Below are positions 51,759 to 61,520 of a DNA stretch of 64,000 nucleotides, piece by piece. The notes below the pieces were generated by a model. The model was given only the letters and a program-made list of their open reading frames with translations, made no database searches and was not told where the DNA came from. The DNA is taken from contig CALEYP010000049.1 of the NCBI GenBank assembly GCA_937924895.1, forward strand, positions 1-64,000, in the 5' to 3' direction. The stretch comes from an uncultured Alphaproteobacteria bacterium (GTDB lineage Bacteria > Pseudomonadota > Alphaproteobacteria > Puniceispirillales > Puniceispirillaceae). The translations under genes and the position numbers were made by a program. Every line of letters begins with the position of its first letter. The first letter of the stretch is position 1.

Positions 51759-52142
51759 TTATATGATGGAATATAACGCTGCCCAAAGGGCGGCTGTGAG
51801 GATAAGGGCGACCGCAATGGTAATCTTACCAGACCGATAGACCTGTTCAATTTCCAGCCCTTGGCCTCTATCCCAGTTGAGATGACGTATGCCATTACAC
51901 ATGTGATAGAAGAGAGCGGCTGAATAACCGAAAAGAACAAGCTGACCCAACGGGTGCCCCACAACCATCATAGCAAAAGCAAAGCTCTGCGGGCCGTAGG
52001 CTAACGCCACAAGCCATGCTGTTAGCAAAATGGTTCCTGAAGCGAGAATCACGCCTGTCATACGATGTGTGATTGACATCACAGCTGGCAATGGCAAGCG
52101 ATAAACTTGAAGGTGGGGTGATAAAGGCCGTGCCTTACCCAT
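51759..52142 (-). CDS. sdhC: Succinate dehydrogenase cytochrome b556 subunit
   Basis: ATG 52142 with a perfect GGAGG gives 127 residues; the longer frame is rejected. The family starts RPLSPHLQVYRLPLPAVMSI, with the heme-ligand and quinone motifs SITHRMTG and HMCNGIRHLNWD. Three membrane helices are visible. It is the first gene of sdhCDAB and is divergent from the pyridoxal-kinase-like gene. Confidence 0.96.
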   Translation of the reverse strand: MGKARPLSPHLQVYRLPLPAVMSITHRMTGVILASGTILLTAWLVALAYGPQSFAFAMMVVGHPLGQLVLFGYSAALFYHMCNGIRHLNWDRGQGLEIEQVYRSGKITIAVALILTAALWAALYSII

Positions 52143-52304
52143 GAGCTTATCCTCCGATATATGTCTGGATAATTTCCTACTTTGAGCCGCTTTAAAGCAC
52201 AAATCGGATAAAATATCAATCAAATGGCGTGTAGTTTTTGACAAAATAGGATAGGTTTTGCCTTATTTGGAAAAGTTTACTCCCTTTTTGACAAGCGTCT
52301 TTCT

Positions 52305-53135
52305 ATGATTTTATCAATCCAATCTGATGTCTTACATGGTGTTGTCGGCCAGCAAGCCGCCAAACCTCTTTATCAGGGGGCAGGCTTTCAGCTTGGGGCC
52401 ATTGATACGGTGACAATGGCTGCTCATCCTGGTTTTGGCACCACACACCGGCTCATTATGCCGCCAGAGGATATGGCAGCGCTGTTATCTGAATGTGACC
52501 ACCTCCTGCCATCAGGAGCGCTGACGGCCTTGCATATTGGCTATTTGGGAAGCGCCGCGCAAATTGATGTGATCACACCGTTTATCAAGGCGCAACGGGC
52601 CGCTAATCCCCACCTATCTGTTCTGATTGACCCGGTATTTGGGGATGGGGGACGCACCTATGTTGCTGATGATATTATCCAGCATATGACAGAGACGCTC
52701 TTGCCATTGGCGACATTACTGACGCCCAATCACTTTGAAGCCTCCTATCTTGCTGGCCGGCGCTTAACTGATGAAGAAGATATTGAACAGCTCTATCGCC
52801 AGCTTGGTGTGCCCTCTTTATGTGTCACAGGCCTGACCGATGAGGCGCATATGATGGTGACAGATTGCCTCTTTACGACCTCAGGGGTGGTGAGTGTGTC
52901 TCATCGCGCCCAGCCACACGGCATTTCAGGTGCAGGCGATGCCTTTGCCGCAATGCTTCATTGTTTCTTGTTACGCGGCGCTAGCGCGGATGTGGCGCTT
53001 CATCAAACCAGCCATCTGATCAATCAAATGGTCACAGATAGCAAAAGCCCATCGACCTTAGAGATGGCCAATGGGCTTCATTCATTTCAAGATGTAATAG
53101 GCTCAGATCTTAGCGACCTGACACACCACGGCTAA
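52305..53135 (+). CDS. Pyridoxal kinase-like (PdxK/PdxY family) protein
   Basis: A 276-residue ribokinase-superfamily protein of the pyridoxal kinase type. Seen are SIQSDVLHGVVGQQAAK at the start, DPVFGDGGRTYV and LTPNHFEAS, and the anion-hole catalytic motif GISGAGDAFAA (around 201-211). It would phosphorylate pyridoxal, pyridoxine or a similar alcohol in vitamin B6 salvage. Exact subtype (PdxK, PdxY) is not resolved. The end overlaps the convergent asd gene by 26 bases, an unusually large overlap. Confidence 0.85.
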   Translation: MILSIQSDVLHGVVGQQAAKPLYQGAGFQLGAIDTVTMAAHPGFGTTHRLIMPPEDMAALLSECDHLLPSGALTALHIGYLGSAAQIDVITPFIKAQRAANPHLSVLIDPVFGDGGRTYVADDIIQHMTETLLPLATLLTPNHFEASYLAGRRLTDEEDIEQLYRQLGVPSLCVTGLTDEAHMMVTDCLFTTSGVVSVSHRAQPHGISGAGDAFAAMLHCFLLRGASADVALHQTSHLINQMVTDSKSPSTLEMANGLHSFQDVIGSDLSDLTHHG

Positions 53136-54144
53136 CGACAAGCTCTGCAATCTGGACAGAGTTCAAAGCAGCGCCCTTACGCAAATTATCAGACACACAC
53201 CAGAACACGACGCCATTCGGCACAGACGGGTCACGGCGGATGCGGCTAATGAAAACAGCATCTTCACCGGCACATTCTACCGGTGTGACATAGCCCTCAT
53301 TGGCGCGGTGGTCGATCACGCTAATCCCATCTGTTTCACGCAGCATTTCACGCAATTCAGCTTCATCAAATGGCTTATCCATCTCAACAAAGACAGCCTC
53401 AGAGTGACCAATAAAGACAGGGATACGCACACAATGCGCAATCACCTCAATGGCCGGGTCCAAAATCTTTTTGGTCTCAGCGCGCATTTTCCATTCTTCT
53501 TTGGTGAACCCATCATCAAGGAACACATCAATATGCGGAATCGCGTTAAAGGCGATTTGCTTTGTGAATTTCTCAGGCTTGACCTCATCATTCACAAAAA
53601 TACCTTTGGTCTGAGAGAACAGCTCTTCCATCCCCGCTTGGCCAGCGCCAGAGGTTGCCTGATAGGTTGATGTCACCACACGCTTAATGGAATAGGCATC
53701 ATGCAATGGCTTCAGCGGCACAACCAATTGGGCGGTTGAACAATTGGGGTTGGCAATGATATTGCGGCCCCCATTCTCACGCAAACAATCGTGAACGGTA
53801 TCTGGGTTCACTTCTGGCACAATCAATGGCACATCATCATCCATCCGGAAAGCAGATGAATTATCAATCACAATACAGCCTGCCTCGCCTGCTTTTGGGC
53901 CAAAGGCTTTCGCCGTATCACCACCAGCAGAAAAAAGCGCGATATCAGCTTGGTTGAAATCAAAGCTATCAAGCGACTGTACTTTGAGTACGTCATCATC
54001 ACCATAAGAAACTTCGCGCCCTGCTGATTTCGAGCTGGCGAGCGCAAAGATCTCATCTGCTGGAAAGTCGCGCTCTGCCAATGTCTTCAGCATCTCACGA
54101 CCAACCGCACCAGTGGCGCCTGCCACAGCAATTTTATATCCCAT
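53110..54144 (-). CDS. asd: Aspartate-semialdehyde dehydrogenase
   Basis: Reduces aspartyl phosphate to the semialdehyde for lysine, methionine and threonine. Motifs: VAGATGAVGREML at the N-terminus, catalytic cysteine in ANPNCSTAQLV (about residue 134), and GAGQAGMEEL and GHSEAVFVEMDKP. The length (344) is normal. It lies after leuB with 28 bases between, an order kept in many alphaproteobacteria. Confidence 0.97.
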   Translation of the reverse strand: MGYKIAVAGATGAVGREMLKTLAERDFPADEIFALASSKSAGREVSYGDDDVLKVQSLDSFDFNQADIALFSAGGDTAKAFGPKAGEAGCIVIDNSSAFRMDDDVPLIVPEVNPDTVHDCLRENGGRNIIANPNCSTAQLVVPLKPLHDAYSIKRVVTSTYQATSGAGQAGMEELFSQTKGIFVNDEVKPEKFTKQIAFNAIPHIDVFLDDGFTKEEWKMRAETKKILDPAIEVIAHCVRIPVFIGHSEAVFVEMDKPFDEAELREMLRETDGISVIDHRANEGYVTPVECAGEDAVFISRIRRDPSVPNGVVFWCVSDNLRKGAALNSVQIAELVVSRGVSGR

Positions 54145-54172
54145 AATCTTATCTTTCTCTTATCAGCAGGTA

Positions 54173-55288
54173 CTAGCGTGCCAATTCATTCAAAGCTGCG
54201 ATCACAGCATCTGTCATGCCATCTGTGCCAACCTGTTCACAACCAGGGGCCATGATGTCACCGGTCCGCTTACCAGATGCCAGGGCTTGTGACACGGCCT
54301 GTTCGACCAAATCAGCTTCTGCACCTTGATTAAAGCTATAGCGAAGCATCATCGCAAAGCTCAAAAACTGTGCCAAAGGATTGGCTAGATTTTGGCCCGC
54401 AATATCAGGGGCTGACCCATGGACTGGCTCATACATCGCTTTGCGCATGCCTGTGGCTTCATCTGTCGCGCCCAATGAGGCTGATGGCAACATACCAAGT
54501 GAGCCTGTCAGCATCGCCGCACAATCAGATAGCAAATCACCAAACAAGTTATCAGTGACAATCACATCAAACTGTTTGGGGTTACGCACAAGCTGCATGG
54601 CGCAATTATCGGCAAACATATGACCCAATGTCACACCTTCGCCCTCAGCTTCATGAAGCGCAGTCATCACTTCTTTCCAGAGAACACCAGAATGCATCAC
54701 ATTTGATTTTTCAACAGACATTAATTTGCCATCACGCTTACGCGCCAAATCAAGACCAACACGGCCAATACGCTCAATCTCTGCGGTTGTATAAAGATTT
54801 GTATCAAAGCCCTTCTTTGACCCATCAGGCAATGTCTCAATGCCACGTGGCTCAGCGAAATAGGACCCGCCTGTTAGCTCACGCAAGATCATAATATCAA
54901 GGCCAGACACCACATCAGGCTTCAATGTTGAAGCTTCAACCAAAGGTGGGAACACCATCGCTGGACGTAGATTGGCAAATAGTTCCATTTCCTTGCGCAA
55001 GGCCAACAGACCACGCTCTGGCTTTAACTCAAAGGGAAGTTCGTCATATTGCGGGCCACCGACAGCGCCAAACAAGACCGCATCCATCCCCATAGCATCC
55101 GCCAATGTCTCATCTTTAAGAGGCGTGCCATAGGCATCATAGGCCGCACCACCAACTTCATCTTCGGTGATATCAAAATCAAGTGAGCGATATTTTGCGA
55201 GCCAATCAATCACTTTGATATTGGCGGCCATCACTTCTTTCCCGATACCGTCACCAGGCAAAATCATCACTTTGCGATTTGATCCCAT
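54173..55288 (-). CDS. leuB: 3-Isopropylmalate dehydrogenase
   Basis: The third step of leucine synthesis, 371 residues. Visible motifs are [27 protein letters not shown] (substrate Arg residues), [13 protein letters not shown] and the Mg2+/substrate segment [16 protein letters not shown]. Two adjacent ATGs exist (55291, 55288); the second has better spacing from AAGGA. A hairpin separates it from leuD. Confidence 0.97.
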   Translation of the reverse strand: MGSNRKVMILPGDGIGKEVMAANIKVIDWLAKYRSLDFDITEDEVGGAAYDAYGTPLKDETLADAMGMDAVLFGAVGGPQYDELPFELKPERGLLALRKEMELFANLRPAMVFPPLVEASTLKPDVVSGLDIMILRELTGGSYFAEPRGIETLPDGSKKGFDTNLYTTAEIERIGRVGLDLARKRDGKLMSVEKSNVMHSGVLWKEVMTALHEAEGEGVTLGHMFADNCAMQLVRNPKQFDVIVTDNLFGDLLSDCAAMLTGSLGMLPSASLGATDEATGMRKAMYEPVHGSAPDIAGQNLANPLAQFLSFAMMLRYSFNQGAEADLVEQAVSQALASGKRTGDIMAPGCEQVGTDGMTDAVIAALNELAR

Positions 55289-55320
55289 CATCCTATCCTT
55301 TTATCTTATCTTAGCTTTGA

Positions 55321-55356
55321 AAAAGCAAAGGGGCGTGTCTGTGACAGGCCCCTTTT
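55321..55356 (-). terminator. Probable terminator between leuD and leuB
   Basis: On the minus strand AAAGGGGC and GCCCCTTT pair around a 13-base loop with an inner TGTC/GACA helix, followed by GCTTTTTC. It suggests leuCD and leuB are partly separate transcripts. Confidence 0.7.
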
Positions 55357-55388
55357 ACCACTATATATGTTGCGGCGGGTATCCCGTC

Positions 55389-55994
55389 TTAGAGCCATGG
55401 ATGAGACTGTTTACGACCCGTCTCATAGCTTTCAATTTTTGCAGATTTCTCTAGCGTGAGGCCAATATCATCCAACCCATCAAGCAGACATTGCTTGCGG
55501 AACGGGTCAATTTCAAACGAAATAACGGGACCATTTGGCCGTGTGATGGTCTGGGCTTCCAAATCAATTGAGAGATTTGGATTTTCAGCATCACGGGCAT
55601 CTGCCATCAGCGCATCGCGGTCCGCGGCTGACACTATGATTGGCAAAATGCCATTCTTGAAGCAGTTATTATAGAAAATATCAGCAAAGCTTGTTGAGAT
55701 AACACAGCGCACACCAAAATCGAGCAACGCCCATGGTGCATGTTCCCGTGACGAGCCACAGCCGAAATTATCGCCTGCCACAATGATCTCAGCCCCACGA
55801 TAAGCTGGCTGATTCAAGATGAAGTCAGAAATTTCACCACCATCATTGTCGAAGCGCATTTCAAAAAACAGATTAGCGCCTAACCCAGACCGCTTAATTG
55901 TCTTGAGGAACTGCTTTGGGATAATCATATCTGTATCGATATTCATGATATCCATTGGCGCCGCAACACCTGATAATTTATCAAATTTTTGCAT
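55389..55994 (-). CDS. leuD: 3-Isopropylmalate dehydratase small subunit
   Basis: The 201-residue swivel subunit. It has the start [20 protein letters not shown] and the IPMD small-subunit signature [17 protein letters not shown]. Together with LeuC it isomerises 2-isopropylmalate. It is 15 bases after leuC and co-translated. Confidence 0.98.
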   Translation of the reverse strand: MQKFDKLSGVAAPMDIMNIDTDMIIPKQFLKTIKRSGLGANLFFEMRFDNDGGEISDFILNQPAYRGAEIIVAGDNFGCGSSREHAPWALLDFGVRCVISTSFADIFYNNCFKNGILPIIVSAADRDALMADARDAENPNLSIDLEAQTITRPNGPVISFEIDPFRKQCLLDGLDDIGLTLEKSAKIESYETGRKQSHPWL

Positions 55995-56009
55995 GAGGTG
56001 AGGCCCTTT

Positions 56010-57416
56010 CTATGACAGTTCTCTGACGTCAGTCAGATAGCCTGTAACAGCGGCAGCAACTGCCATTTGAGGGCTCACAAGATGGGTGCGTCCCCCACGA
56101 CCTTGGCGCCCTTCAAAATTACGATTTGAGGTTGAGGCACAACGCTCACCTTCTGCCAATTTGTCGGCATTCATCGCCAAACACATGGAACAACCAGGCT
56201 CACGCCATTCAAAGCCAGCCGCGATGAAAATCTTATCAAGACCTTCTTCTTCTGCCTGTTCTTTGACGAGACCAGACCCTGGCACAACCATCGCCCGCAT
56301 CCCCTCAGCCACAGACCGGCCATCTGCGACAGAGGCCGCCGCACGTAAATCTTCAATACGGCTATTTGTACAAGAGCCGATAAAGACAGTATCGACTTTA
56401 ATGTCTGTTAACTTTTGACCCGCTGATAGACCCATATAATCAATGGCACGCTCAATCTTGGCTTTGGTCGCTTGATCGGAAACCTCTGCCGGATTTGGCA
56501 CAGCCCCGTCAATTGATAGCGCATCTTCTGGGCTTGTACCCCATGTGACTGTCGGTGCGATCTCTTCTGCTTTCAAGACCACTTCGGTATCATATTGGGC
56601 GCCCGCATCTGATGGCAATGAACGCCACCACGCAACGGCCTTATCCCAATTTTCACCAGTGGGCGACATCGGACGACCTTCAAGATAGGCAATTGTCTTC
56701 TCATCAGGCGCGATCATACCAGCGCGTGCACCAGCTTCAATGGCCATGTTACAGACGGTCATCCGCCCTTCCATTGATAAATCTTCAATCGCTTTACCAG
56801 CAAATTCAATCACATGGCCAGTCCCGCCTGCGGTACCGATTTTACCAATAATGGCAAGAACGATATCTTTGGCTGTTACGAAATCGCCAACCTCGCCTTC
56901 GACGGTAATGCGCATATTTTTGGCAGGCTTTTGAATAAGGGTCTGTGTCGCAAGCACGTGCTCCACCTCAGATGTCCCAATCCCAAATGCCAAAGCGCCA
57001 AACGCCCCATGTGTCGCCGTGTGCGAATCACCACAAACAATTGTCATGCCTGGCTGTGTAAAGCCTTGCTCTGGGCCAATCACGTGAACAATCCCTTGGC
57101 GAATATCTGTCATCGCGAAATAGGGCACACCAAAATCAGCGGCATTTTTCTCTAATGTTTCAACTTGAATACGTGATTCTTCGTCAGCAATGCCGACACT
57201 TCTATCAGTGGTCGGGACATTATGGTCAGCCACTGCCAATGTGCGGCCTGGCTCTTTGACGGGACGATTCGCGTTACGCAGACCTTCAAAGGCTTGCGGG
57301 CTTGTCACTTCATGAACAAGGTGACGGTCGATATAAATCAAGCCTGTACCATCGTCTGATTGATCAACCAGATGAGCTTGCCAGATTTTATCAAATAATG
57401 TTTGAGGAGCAGACAT
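56010..57416 (-). CDS. leuC: 3-Isopropylmalate dehydratase large subunit
   Basis: A 4Fe-4S aconitase-family enzyme. Counting from ATG 57416 (468 residues) it has the Fe-S cysteines in [14 protein letters not shown] and CSMCLA, and [24 protein letters not shown] 57416 sits just after AGGAGGTG; the in-frame GTG at 57425 lies inside that ribosome site and is rejected. A hairpin can hide the ribosome site, and the start follows the rplS terminator, so regulation before translation is likely. Confidence 0.98.
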   Translation of the reverse strand: MSAPQTLFDKIWQAHLVDQSDDGTGLIYIDRHLVHEVTSPQAFEGLRNANRPVKEPGRTLAVADHNVPTTDRSVGIADEESRIQVETLEKNAADFGVPYFAMTDIRQGIVHVIGPEQGFTQPGMTIVCGDSHTATHGAFGALAFGIGTSEVEHVLATQTLIQKPAKNMRITVEGEVGDFVTAKDIVLAIIGKIGTAGGTGHVIEFAGKAIEDLSMEGRMTVCNMAIEAGARAGMIAPDEKTIAYLEGRPMSPTGENWDKAVAWWRSLPSDAGAQYDTEVVLKAEEIAPTVTWGTSPEDALSIDGAVPNPAEVSDQATKAKIERAIDYMGLSAGQKLTDIKVDTVFIGSCTNSRIEDLRAAASVADGRSVAEGMRAMVVPGSGLVKEQAEEEGLDKIFIAAGFEWREPGCSMCLAMNADKLAEGERCASTSNRNFEGRQGRGGRTHLVSPQMAVAAAVTGYLTDVRELS

Positions 57417-57420
57417 ATGG

Positions 57421-57457
57421 GACACCTCCTTAATTAGGTTTTATCCAAGGGGGTGTC
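57421..57457 (-). promoter_or_regulatory. Hairpin that can hide the leuC ribosome-binding site
   Basis: In the transcript GACACCCCCTT (57457-57447) can pair with AAGGAGGTGTC (57431-57421), which contains the leuC Shine-Dalgarno sequence: eleven positions with one C-A mismatch around a 15-base loop. This would block initiation when formed. Confidence 0.5.
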
Positions 57458-57477
57458 ACCTTTTTGTAAAAAGGGTG
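57457..57477 (-). promoter_or_regulatory. Alternative stem competing with the rplS terminator
   Basis: In the transcript CACCCUUUUU (5' arm) and AAAAAGGUG (3' arm) form nine pairs around a three-base loop. The 5' arm contains the terminator's 3' arm and U-run, so the two structures are mutually exclusive. It looks like an antiterminator but has not been tested. Confidence 0.4.
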
Positions 57478-57491
57478 AGTGCGCCTCACCC
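57468..57491 (-). terminator. Terminator of the rpsP-rimM-trmD-rplS unit
   Basis: GGGTGAG, loop GCGCA, CTCACCC then five U in the minus-strand transcript; it starts 26 bases after the rplS stop. It lies directly upstream of leuC. Confidence 0.85.
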
Positions 57492-57516
57492 CTCGGACAT
57501 TGTCACTGTTACGTGA

Positions 57517-57891
57517 TTAAGATGCAGAGCTCTGTCTTGCCTTTTCAGGAATACGAGCTGCTTTACCTGTGCGGCCACGCAAATAGTAAAGCTTCGCACG
57601 ACGAACACGGCCACGGCGGACAACTTCAATGTCTTGTACCTGTGGTGAATAAAGCGGAAATACACGCTCTACGCCTTCGCCATAAGAAATCTTACGAACT
57701 GTAAATGATGAGCTTACGCCTTTGTTCTTGCGTGCAATACAGACACCTTCAAATGCCTGGATACGCTCACGGCTACCTTCAACAACACGAACGCTTACAC
57801 GAACGGTATCACCAGCACCAAATTCTGGCACAGGGCGCTGCTCTTGACGGCTTGCGACAACATTTTGACCAATTTGTTCTACAATATTCAT
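57517..57891 (-). CDS. rplS: Ribosomal protein L19
   Basis: A 124-residue L19. The start is [20 protein letters not shown] and the conserved [20 protein letters not shown] and [20 protein letters not shown] segments are intact. It is a large-subunit protein at the subunit interface. It ends the ribosomal RNA-modifying operon. Confidence 0.98.
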   Translation of the reverse strand: MNIVEQIGQNVVASRQEQRPVPEFGAGDTVRVSVRVVEGSRERIQAFEGVCIARKNKGVSSSFTVRKISYGEGVERVFPLYSPQVQDIEVVRRGRVRRAKLYYLRGRTGKAARIPEKARQSSAS

Positions 57892-57955
57892 TTCATCATC
57901 TCCCCTTCATCGGGTTCTGTTCGGTGGTTCTTTTGACAGACAGGGCCCTATGCTG

Positions 57956-58693
57956 TCAACTTGATTCACCACTATTTTCCTCATTCTTCGCCAAAAAACG
58001 TCGATAAATGTCAGGACGACGTGTTTTGGTGCGCTCAATCGCCTGTTGTTGGCGCCAAGCGTGAATTTTACCATGATGGCCAGACCCTAAAATCTCAGGG
58101 GCTTCCATCCCATTCCATATCCGCGGATGCGTATATAAATCATGTTCTAACAGACCTGTCTCAAAGCTCTCTTCAAGATGGCCAATCTCTTTGCCCATCA
58201 CCCCTGGCAACAGCCGGATAACAGCATCGAGTAAAATCTGTGCCGCAACCTCGCCACCAGACAGGATATAATCGCCGACTGACACTTCCATCAGCTCATG
58301 ATGATCAATCACCCGCTGATCGAGACCTTCATACCGCCCACAGACCAATACAAGACCAGGTTCAGCGGCAAGCTCTCTGACCAACTCTTGATCTAGCAGA
58401 CGGCCACGCGGCGACAAATAAATACGACGCCCTGGTGCCTCTGCGACATCGGTTAGCGCGGCTGACACAACATCTGGCTTTAACACCATACCATGACCAC
58501 CGCCCAGCGGCACATCATCTACCGTACGATGCTTATCCGTTGCATAAGACCGAATATCACGCGCATCAAGCGACCAAATCCCATTCGCCAAGGCACGACC
58601 CGCAAGAGACTGCCCAAGTGAGGCCGGAAACATATCAGGGAATAGGGTTAAAATTGTTGCTGCAAAACAGCTATTTTCCGCTTTCCCTGTCAT
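57956..58693 (-). CDS. trmD: tRNA (guanine-37-N1) methyltransferase
   Basis: A SPOUT methyltransferase (245 residues) that methylates G37 and keeps the reading frame. The [20 protein letters not shown] start, the [15 protein letters not shown] segment and the knot segment [14 protein letters not shown] are intact. It lies between rimM and rplS, the usual order. Confidence 0.98.
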   Translation of the reverse strand: MTGKAENSCFAATILTLFPDMFPASLGQSLAGRALANGIWSLDARDIRSYATDKHRTVDDVPLGGGHGMVLKPDVVSAALTDVAEAPGRRIYLSPRGRLLDQELVRELAAEPGLVLVCGRYEGLDQRVIDHHELMEVSVGDYILSGGEVAAQILLDAVIRLLPGVMGKEIGHLEESFETGLLEHDLYTHPRIWNGMEAPEILGSGHHGKIHAWRQQQAIERTKTRRPDIYRRFLAKNEENSGESS

Positions 58694-58722
58694 TCTACCC
58701 TGCCTCTCTCACCGCTGATGCG

Positions 58723-59280
58723 TTATTTTGGCTCCTGCCTATTTGGCGGCGTATCTTCTTCTAACCATGCCGGATCAACCTGCATCGTTAATTGTTGGGA
58801 CGCCTCATCAACCATCGGCTCATATCTGTCACCAAAGGGCACGAAAATCGTCTTTTTATTGCCGATTCTCACTTCGATCACTGTGCCAGCCCCAAAATCA
58901 TGAATGCCAACAATCTCGCCAACAGGCTGATTAGGCTGTGCCACAAGGGTAAACCCTATCACATCAGCATGATATATCTCATCAGGGGCGAGATCAGGTA
59001 GCTGATCACGCGCCACATAAAGAACGCTTCCCCGCAGAGATTCGGCTTGTGTGCGATCTGTGATTTCCTTGGCAGAACAGATTACAAAAGCTTTAGCGTG
59101 ACTATGCGCCTTTAATGTCAGTGCCTGCCCATCTTCGCGATAGACAGGCCCAAAGCCTGCAATATCCATTGGCTGTTCCAGAAAGGCTTTGACTTTAAAC
59201 TGCCCTCTGATGCCATGCGCTGATGCAATGGCGCCAATTTCAATTCTTTGTTCAGGCTTTTGGTCTGTCATCTGCGACAC
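58723..59280 (-). CDS. rimM: 16S rRNA processing factor RimM
   Basis: A 185-residue 30S assembly factor that binds S19. The N-terminal barrel (IGAIASAHGIRGQFKVKAFL) and the C-terminal PRC-barrel (VGEIVGIHDFGAGTVIEVRI) are intact. It ends with a short Pro-rich tail. It lies between rpsP and trmD. Confidence 0.96.
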   Translation of the reverse strand: MSQMTDQKPEQRIEIGAIASAHGIRGQFKVKAFLEQPMDIAGFGPVYREDGQALTLKAHSHAKAFVICSAKEITDRTQAESLRGSVLYVARDQLPDLAPDEIYHADVIGFTLVAQPNQPVGEIVGIHDFGAGTVIEVRIGNKKTIFVPFGDRYEPMVDEASQQLTMQVDPAWLEEDTPPNRQEPK

Positions 59281-59305
59281 ATATCCTTACGCAAAGCCTG
59301 ATGCT

Positions 59306-59755
59306 TTATTCAGCAGATGCCTCTTCAGCCGCTTCTTCAGCTGGTGCCTCTTCAGCTGGTGCAGCTTCGGCTTCAGCAGCAGCAGCCGCTTCGGCTTCGG
59401 CAGCAGCAGCCGCTTCAGCCGCTGCTTCAGCTTCAGCCGCTTCTTTTTCAGCACGCTTCTTACCAGGTGCCGCTTTCTTTGGCTGGTCACGCATTTCAAC
59501 CTTTGGCATCATTTCCAAAGATGACAATAGCTTTTGAACACGTTCTGTTGCCTGGGCACCTTTGCCTAGCCAGTAAGATACACGCTCACCATTTACAACC
59601 AAACGCTGGTCATTATCTTTGGCAACCATTGGGTTGTAGAAGCCAAGCTTCTCAACATAACGACCATCACGTGGTGCAGATGCTTCTGCGACAACGATGC
59701 GATAGAAAGGACGCTTTTTCGCGCCACCACGTGCCAATCTGATCTTCAATGCCAT
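59306..59755 (-). CDS. rpsP: Ribosomal protein S16 with an acidic alanine/glutamate-rich tail
   Basis: Residues 1-80 are normal S16 ([34 protein letters not shown]). The protein is then extended to 149 residues. A lysine-rich stretch is followed by a long low-complexity Ala/Glu tail. The rRNA-binding core is intact. The tail has the opposite charge to that of L21 in this same window. Confidence 0.96.
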   Translation of the reverse strand: MALKIRLARGGAKKRPFYRIVVAEASAPRDGRYVEKLGFYNPMVAKDNDQRLVVNGERVSYWLGKGAQATERVQKLLSSLEMMPKVEMRDQPKKAAPGKKRAEKEAAEAEAAAEAAAAAEAEAAAAAEAEAAPAEEAPAEEAAEEASAE

Positions 59756-59801
59756 TTTCTTATTCCCTTCATGAAATGTGGCTTAAACCGAATAATACTC
59801 T

Positions 59802-61331
59802 TTATTTCTTTCGTTTGGATTTACCACCACGACTTGGCAATCCGCCTAGCCCTGGCAAGCCGCCCAATCCTGGGAGGCCTTTACCCAACATTTGCTGTCC
59901 ACCCATACCAGGTGGCAATTGTGATGCCATTTTTTGCATCGCTTCAGCATCCATTTGTGGCATGCCTCCCGCAGCAGGCATTCCGCCGCCGCCAAGACCG
60001 CCCATCATCGCCTTGAGACCAGCGGCACCAGCTTTGCTGCCCATGCGCTTCATCATCTTGGCCATTTCTTGATATTGCTTCACAACCTTATTCACCTCTT
60101 GCACTGACGTGCCAGAGCCAGCGGCAATCCGCTTACGGCGAGACGCGTTCAAAAGCCCCACGCTCACACGTTCCTTTTTGGTCATGGATAGAATAATAGC
60201 TTCTTGACGCTTTAGCAGTGAATCATCAATGCCAGCCGCATTCAGCTGTTTTTGCATCTTGCCGATACCAGGCAACATGCCCAAAATGCCGCCAAGACCG
60301 CCCATTTTTTGCAATTGGCGTAATTGATTCAGGAAGTCATTCATATCAAACTTCCCAGATGCCATGCGCTTTGCCATGCGCATCGCTTCTTCTTCTTCAA
60401 TCGCAGCGGCTGCTTTTTCAACCAGCGCCACCACATCACCCATATCAAGGATCCGGCCTGCCAGACGATCAGGTACGAATTCCTCTAGCGCATCCTGCTT
60501 TTCGCCAACACCGACAAATTTGATAGGCTGGCCTGTTACATGACGCATAGATAAGGCCGCACCACCGCGCGAATCACCATCCATTCTTGTCAGGACAATC
60601 CCTGTGACACCAATCTCTTCATGGAAGGCTTGCGCGGTATTCACGGCATCTTGACCGGTGAGCGCATCAGCAACAAGCAACACCTCATGTGGGTTTGTTT
60701 CCTGCTTAATCTGCTTTAGCTCAGCCATCAGCTCAGCATCGATGCTTAAACGACCAGCTGTATCAAGGATGAGGACATCATGCGCTTTTAATTTAGCCAC
60801 CTGCAGCGCACGCCGCGCCAGCTGGATAGGTGTTTCATTATCGGCCTCTGTTAGGATGCCAACCTCTGCTTGTTCACCCAATAGACGGAGCTGCTCACGC
60901 GCGGCAGGACGTGTCATATCCAGCGAGGCGACCATCACATTCTTTTTGTATCTGGTCTTCAGGCGGAGCGCTAATTTACCAGCCGTAGTTGTTTTACCAG
61001 AGCCTTGCAAACCAGCCATTAAGATGACAGCAGGCGGCGCGACATCAATTGTCAAAGGTGCGGCATCGCCCCCTAATAATTCGACCAACCCATCATGAAC
61101 GATTTTGATGACTTGCTGATCAGGGCGAACTGATTTGATCGCTGTGGCGCCAATGGCTTTGTCTTTAATCGAAGCAATAAATTCACGCGCAACAGGCAAA
61201 GCGACGTCAGCCTCAAGCAACGCCATGCGTACCTCACGCAATGCGGCTTCGACATCCTTTTCGCTCAAAGCGCCCTTCTTTGATAAGCCATCAAAGACGG
61301 ATTGGAATTTATCTTTCAACTGATCAAACAT
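59802..61331 (-). CDS. ffh: Signal recognition particle protein Ffh
   Basis: Ffh (509 residues) binds signal peptides and 4.5S RNA and targets membrane proteins. The NG domain has the P-loop GLQGSGKTTTAGKLALRL (about 107) and LDTAGRLSIDAEL. The M domain is Met-rich (about 320-430) with the RNA-binding motif GSGTSVQEVNKVVKQ. The tail is Gly/Met-rich with the repeat LPGLGGLPGLGGLP. No SRP RNA gene lies next to it. Confidence 0.98.
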   Translation of the reverse strand: MFDQLKDKFQSVFDGLSKKGALSEKDVEAALREVRMALLEADVALPVAREFIASIKDKAIGATAIKSVRPDQQVIKIVHDGLVELLGGDAAPLTIDVAPPAVILMAGLQGSGKTTTAGKLALRLKTRYKKNVMVASLDMTRPAAREQLRLLGEQAEVGILTEADNETPIQLARRALQVAKLKAHDVLILDTAGRLSIDAELMAELKQIKQETNPHEVLLVADALTGQDAVNTAQAFHEEIGVTGIVLTRMDGDSRGGAALSMRHVTGQPIKFVGVGEKQDALEEFVPDRLAGRILDMGDVVALVEKAAAAIEEEEAMRMAKRMASGKFDMNDFLNQLRQLQKMGGLGGILGMLPGIGKMQKQLNAAGIDDSLLKRQEAIILSMTKKERVSVGLLNASRRKRIAAGSGTSVQEVNKVVKQYQEMAKMMKRMGSKAGAAGLKAMMGGLGGGGMPAAGGMPQMDAEAMQKMASQLPPGMGGQQMLGKGLPGLGGLPGLGGLPSRGGKSKRKK

Positions 61332-61520
61332 GTGATGTCACATTCTGTCCAATATCGCGGTTACCATCGTGCCGGAGCCCCTTATCTCAGCTGCCAAACG
61401 CATAAACAAAAACGCGCCCGTGCTCGAAAACTTCAAGGACGGACGGAACCCGTTAAGGTCAATGGGTCAGGCTATGCCAGATAATTTCCCACAGCTTATA
61501 GGCGATTAATGGCTTATTCG
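61332..61520. other. Gap between ftsY and ffh without a gene
   Basis: 189 bases. I looked for the SRP RNA signature (GGUCAGGUCCGGAAGG type) on both strands and did not find it. A GGCTT/AAGCC stem near the ftsY stop is weak. The gap presumably holds the ffh promoter. Confidence 0.5.

Noticed and set aside
59189..59537. Plus-strand frames opposite rimM and rpsP
   Set aside because: They are complements of the Ala/Glu tail of S16 and of rimM coding sequence, with Ser/Phe repeats and no family resemblance.
61302..61484. Plus-strand frame of 60 codons in the ftsY-ffh gap
   Set aside because: Starts inside ffh, basic low-complexity product, no ribosome site or homology by eye.
61332..61520. Possible SRP RNA beside ffh
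   Set aside because: The conserved SRP RNA loop and GGAA tetraloop are absent on both strands.
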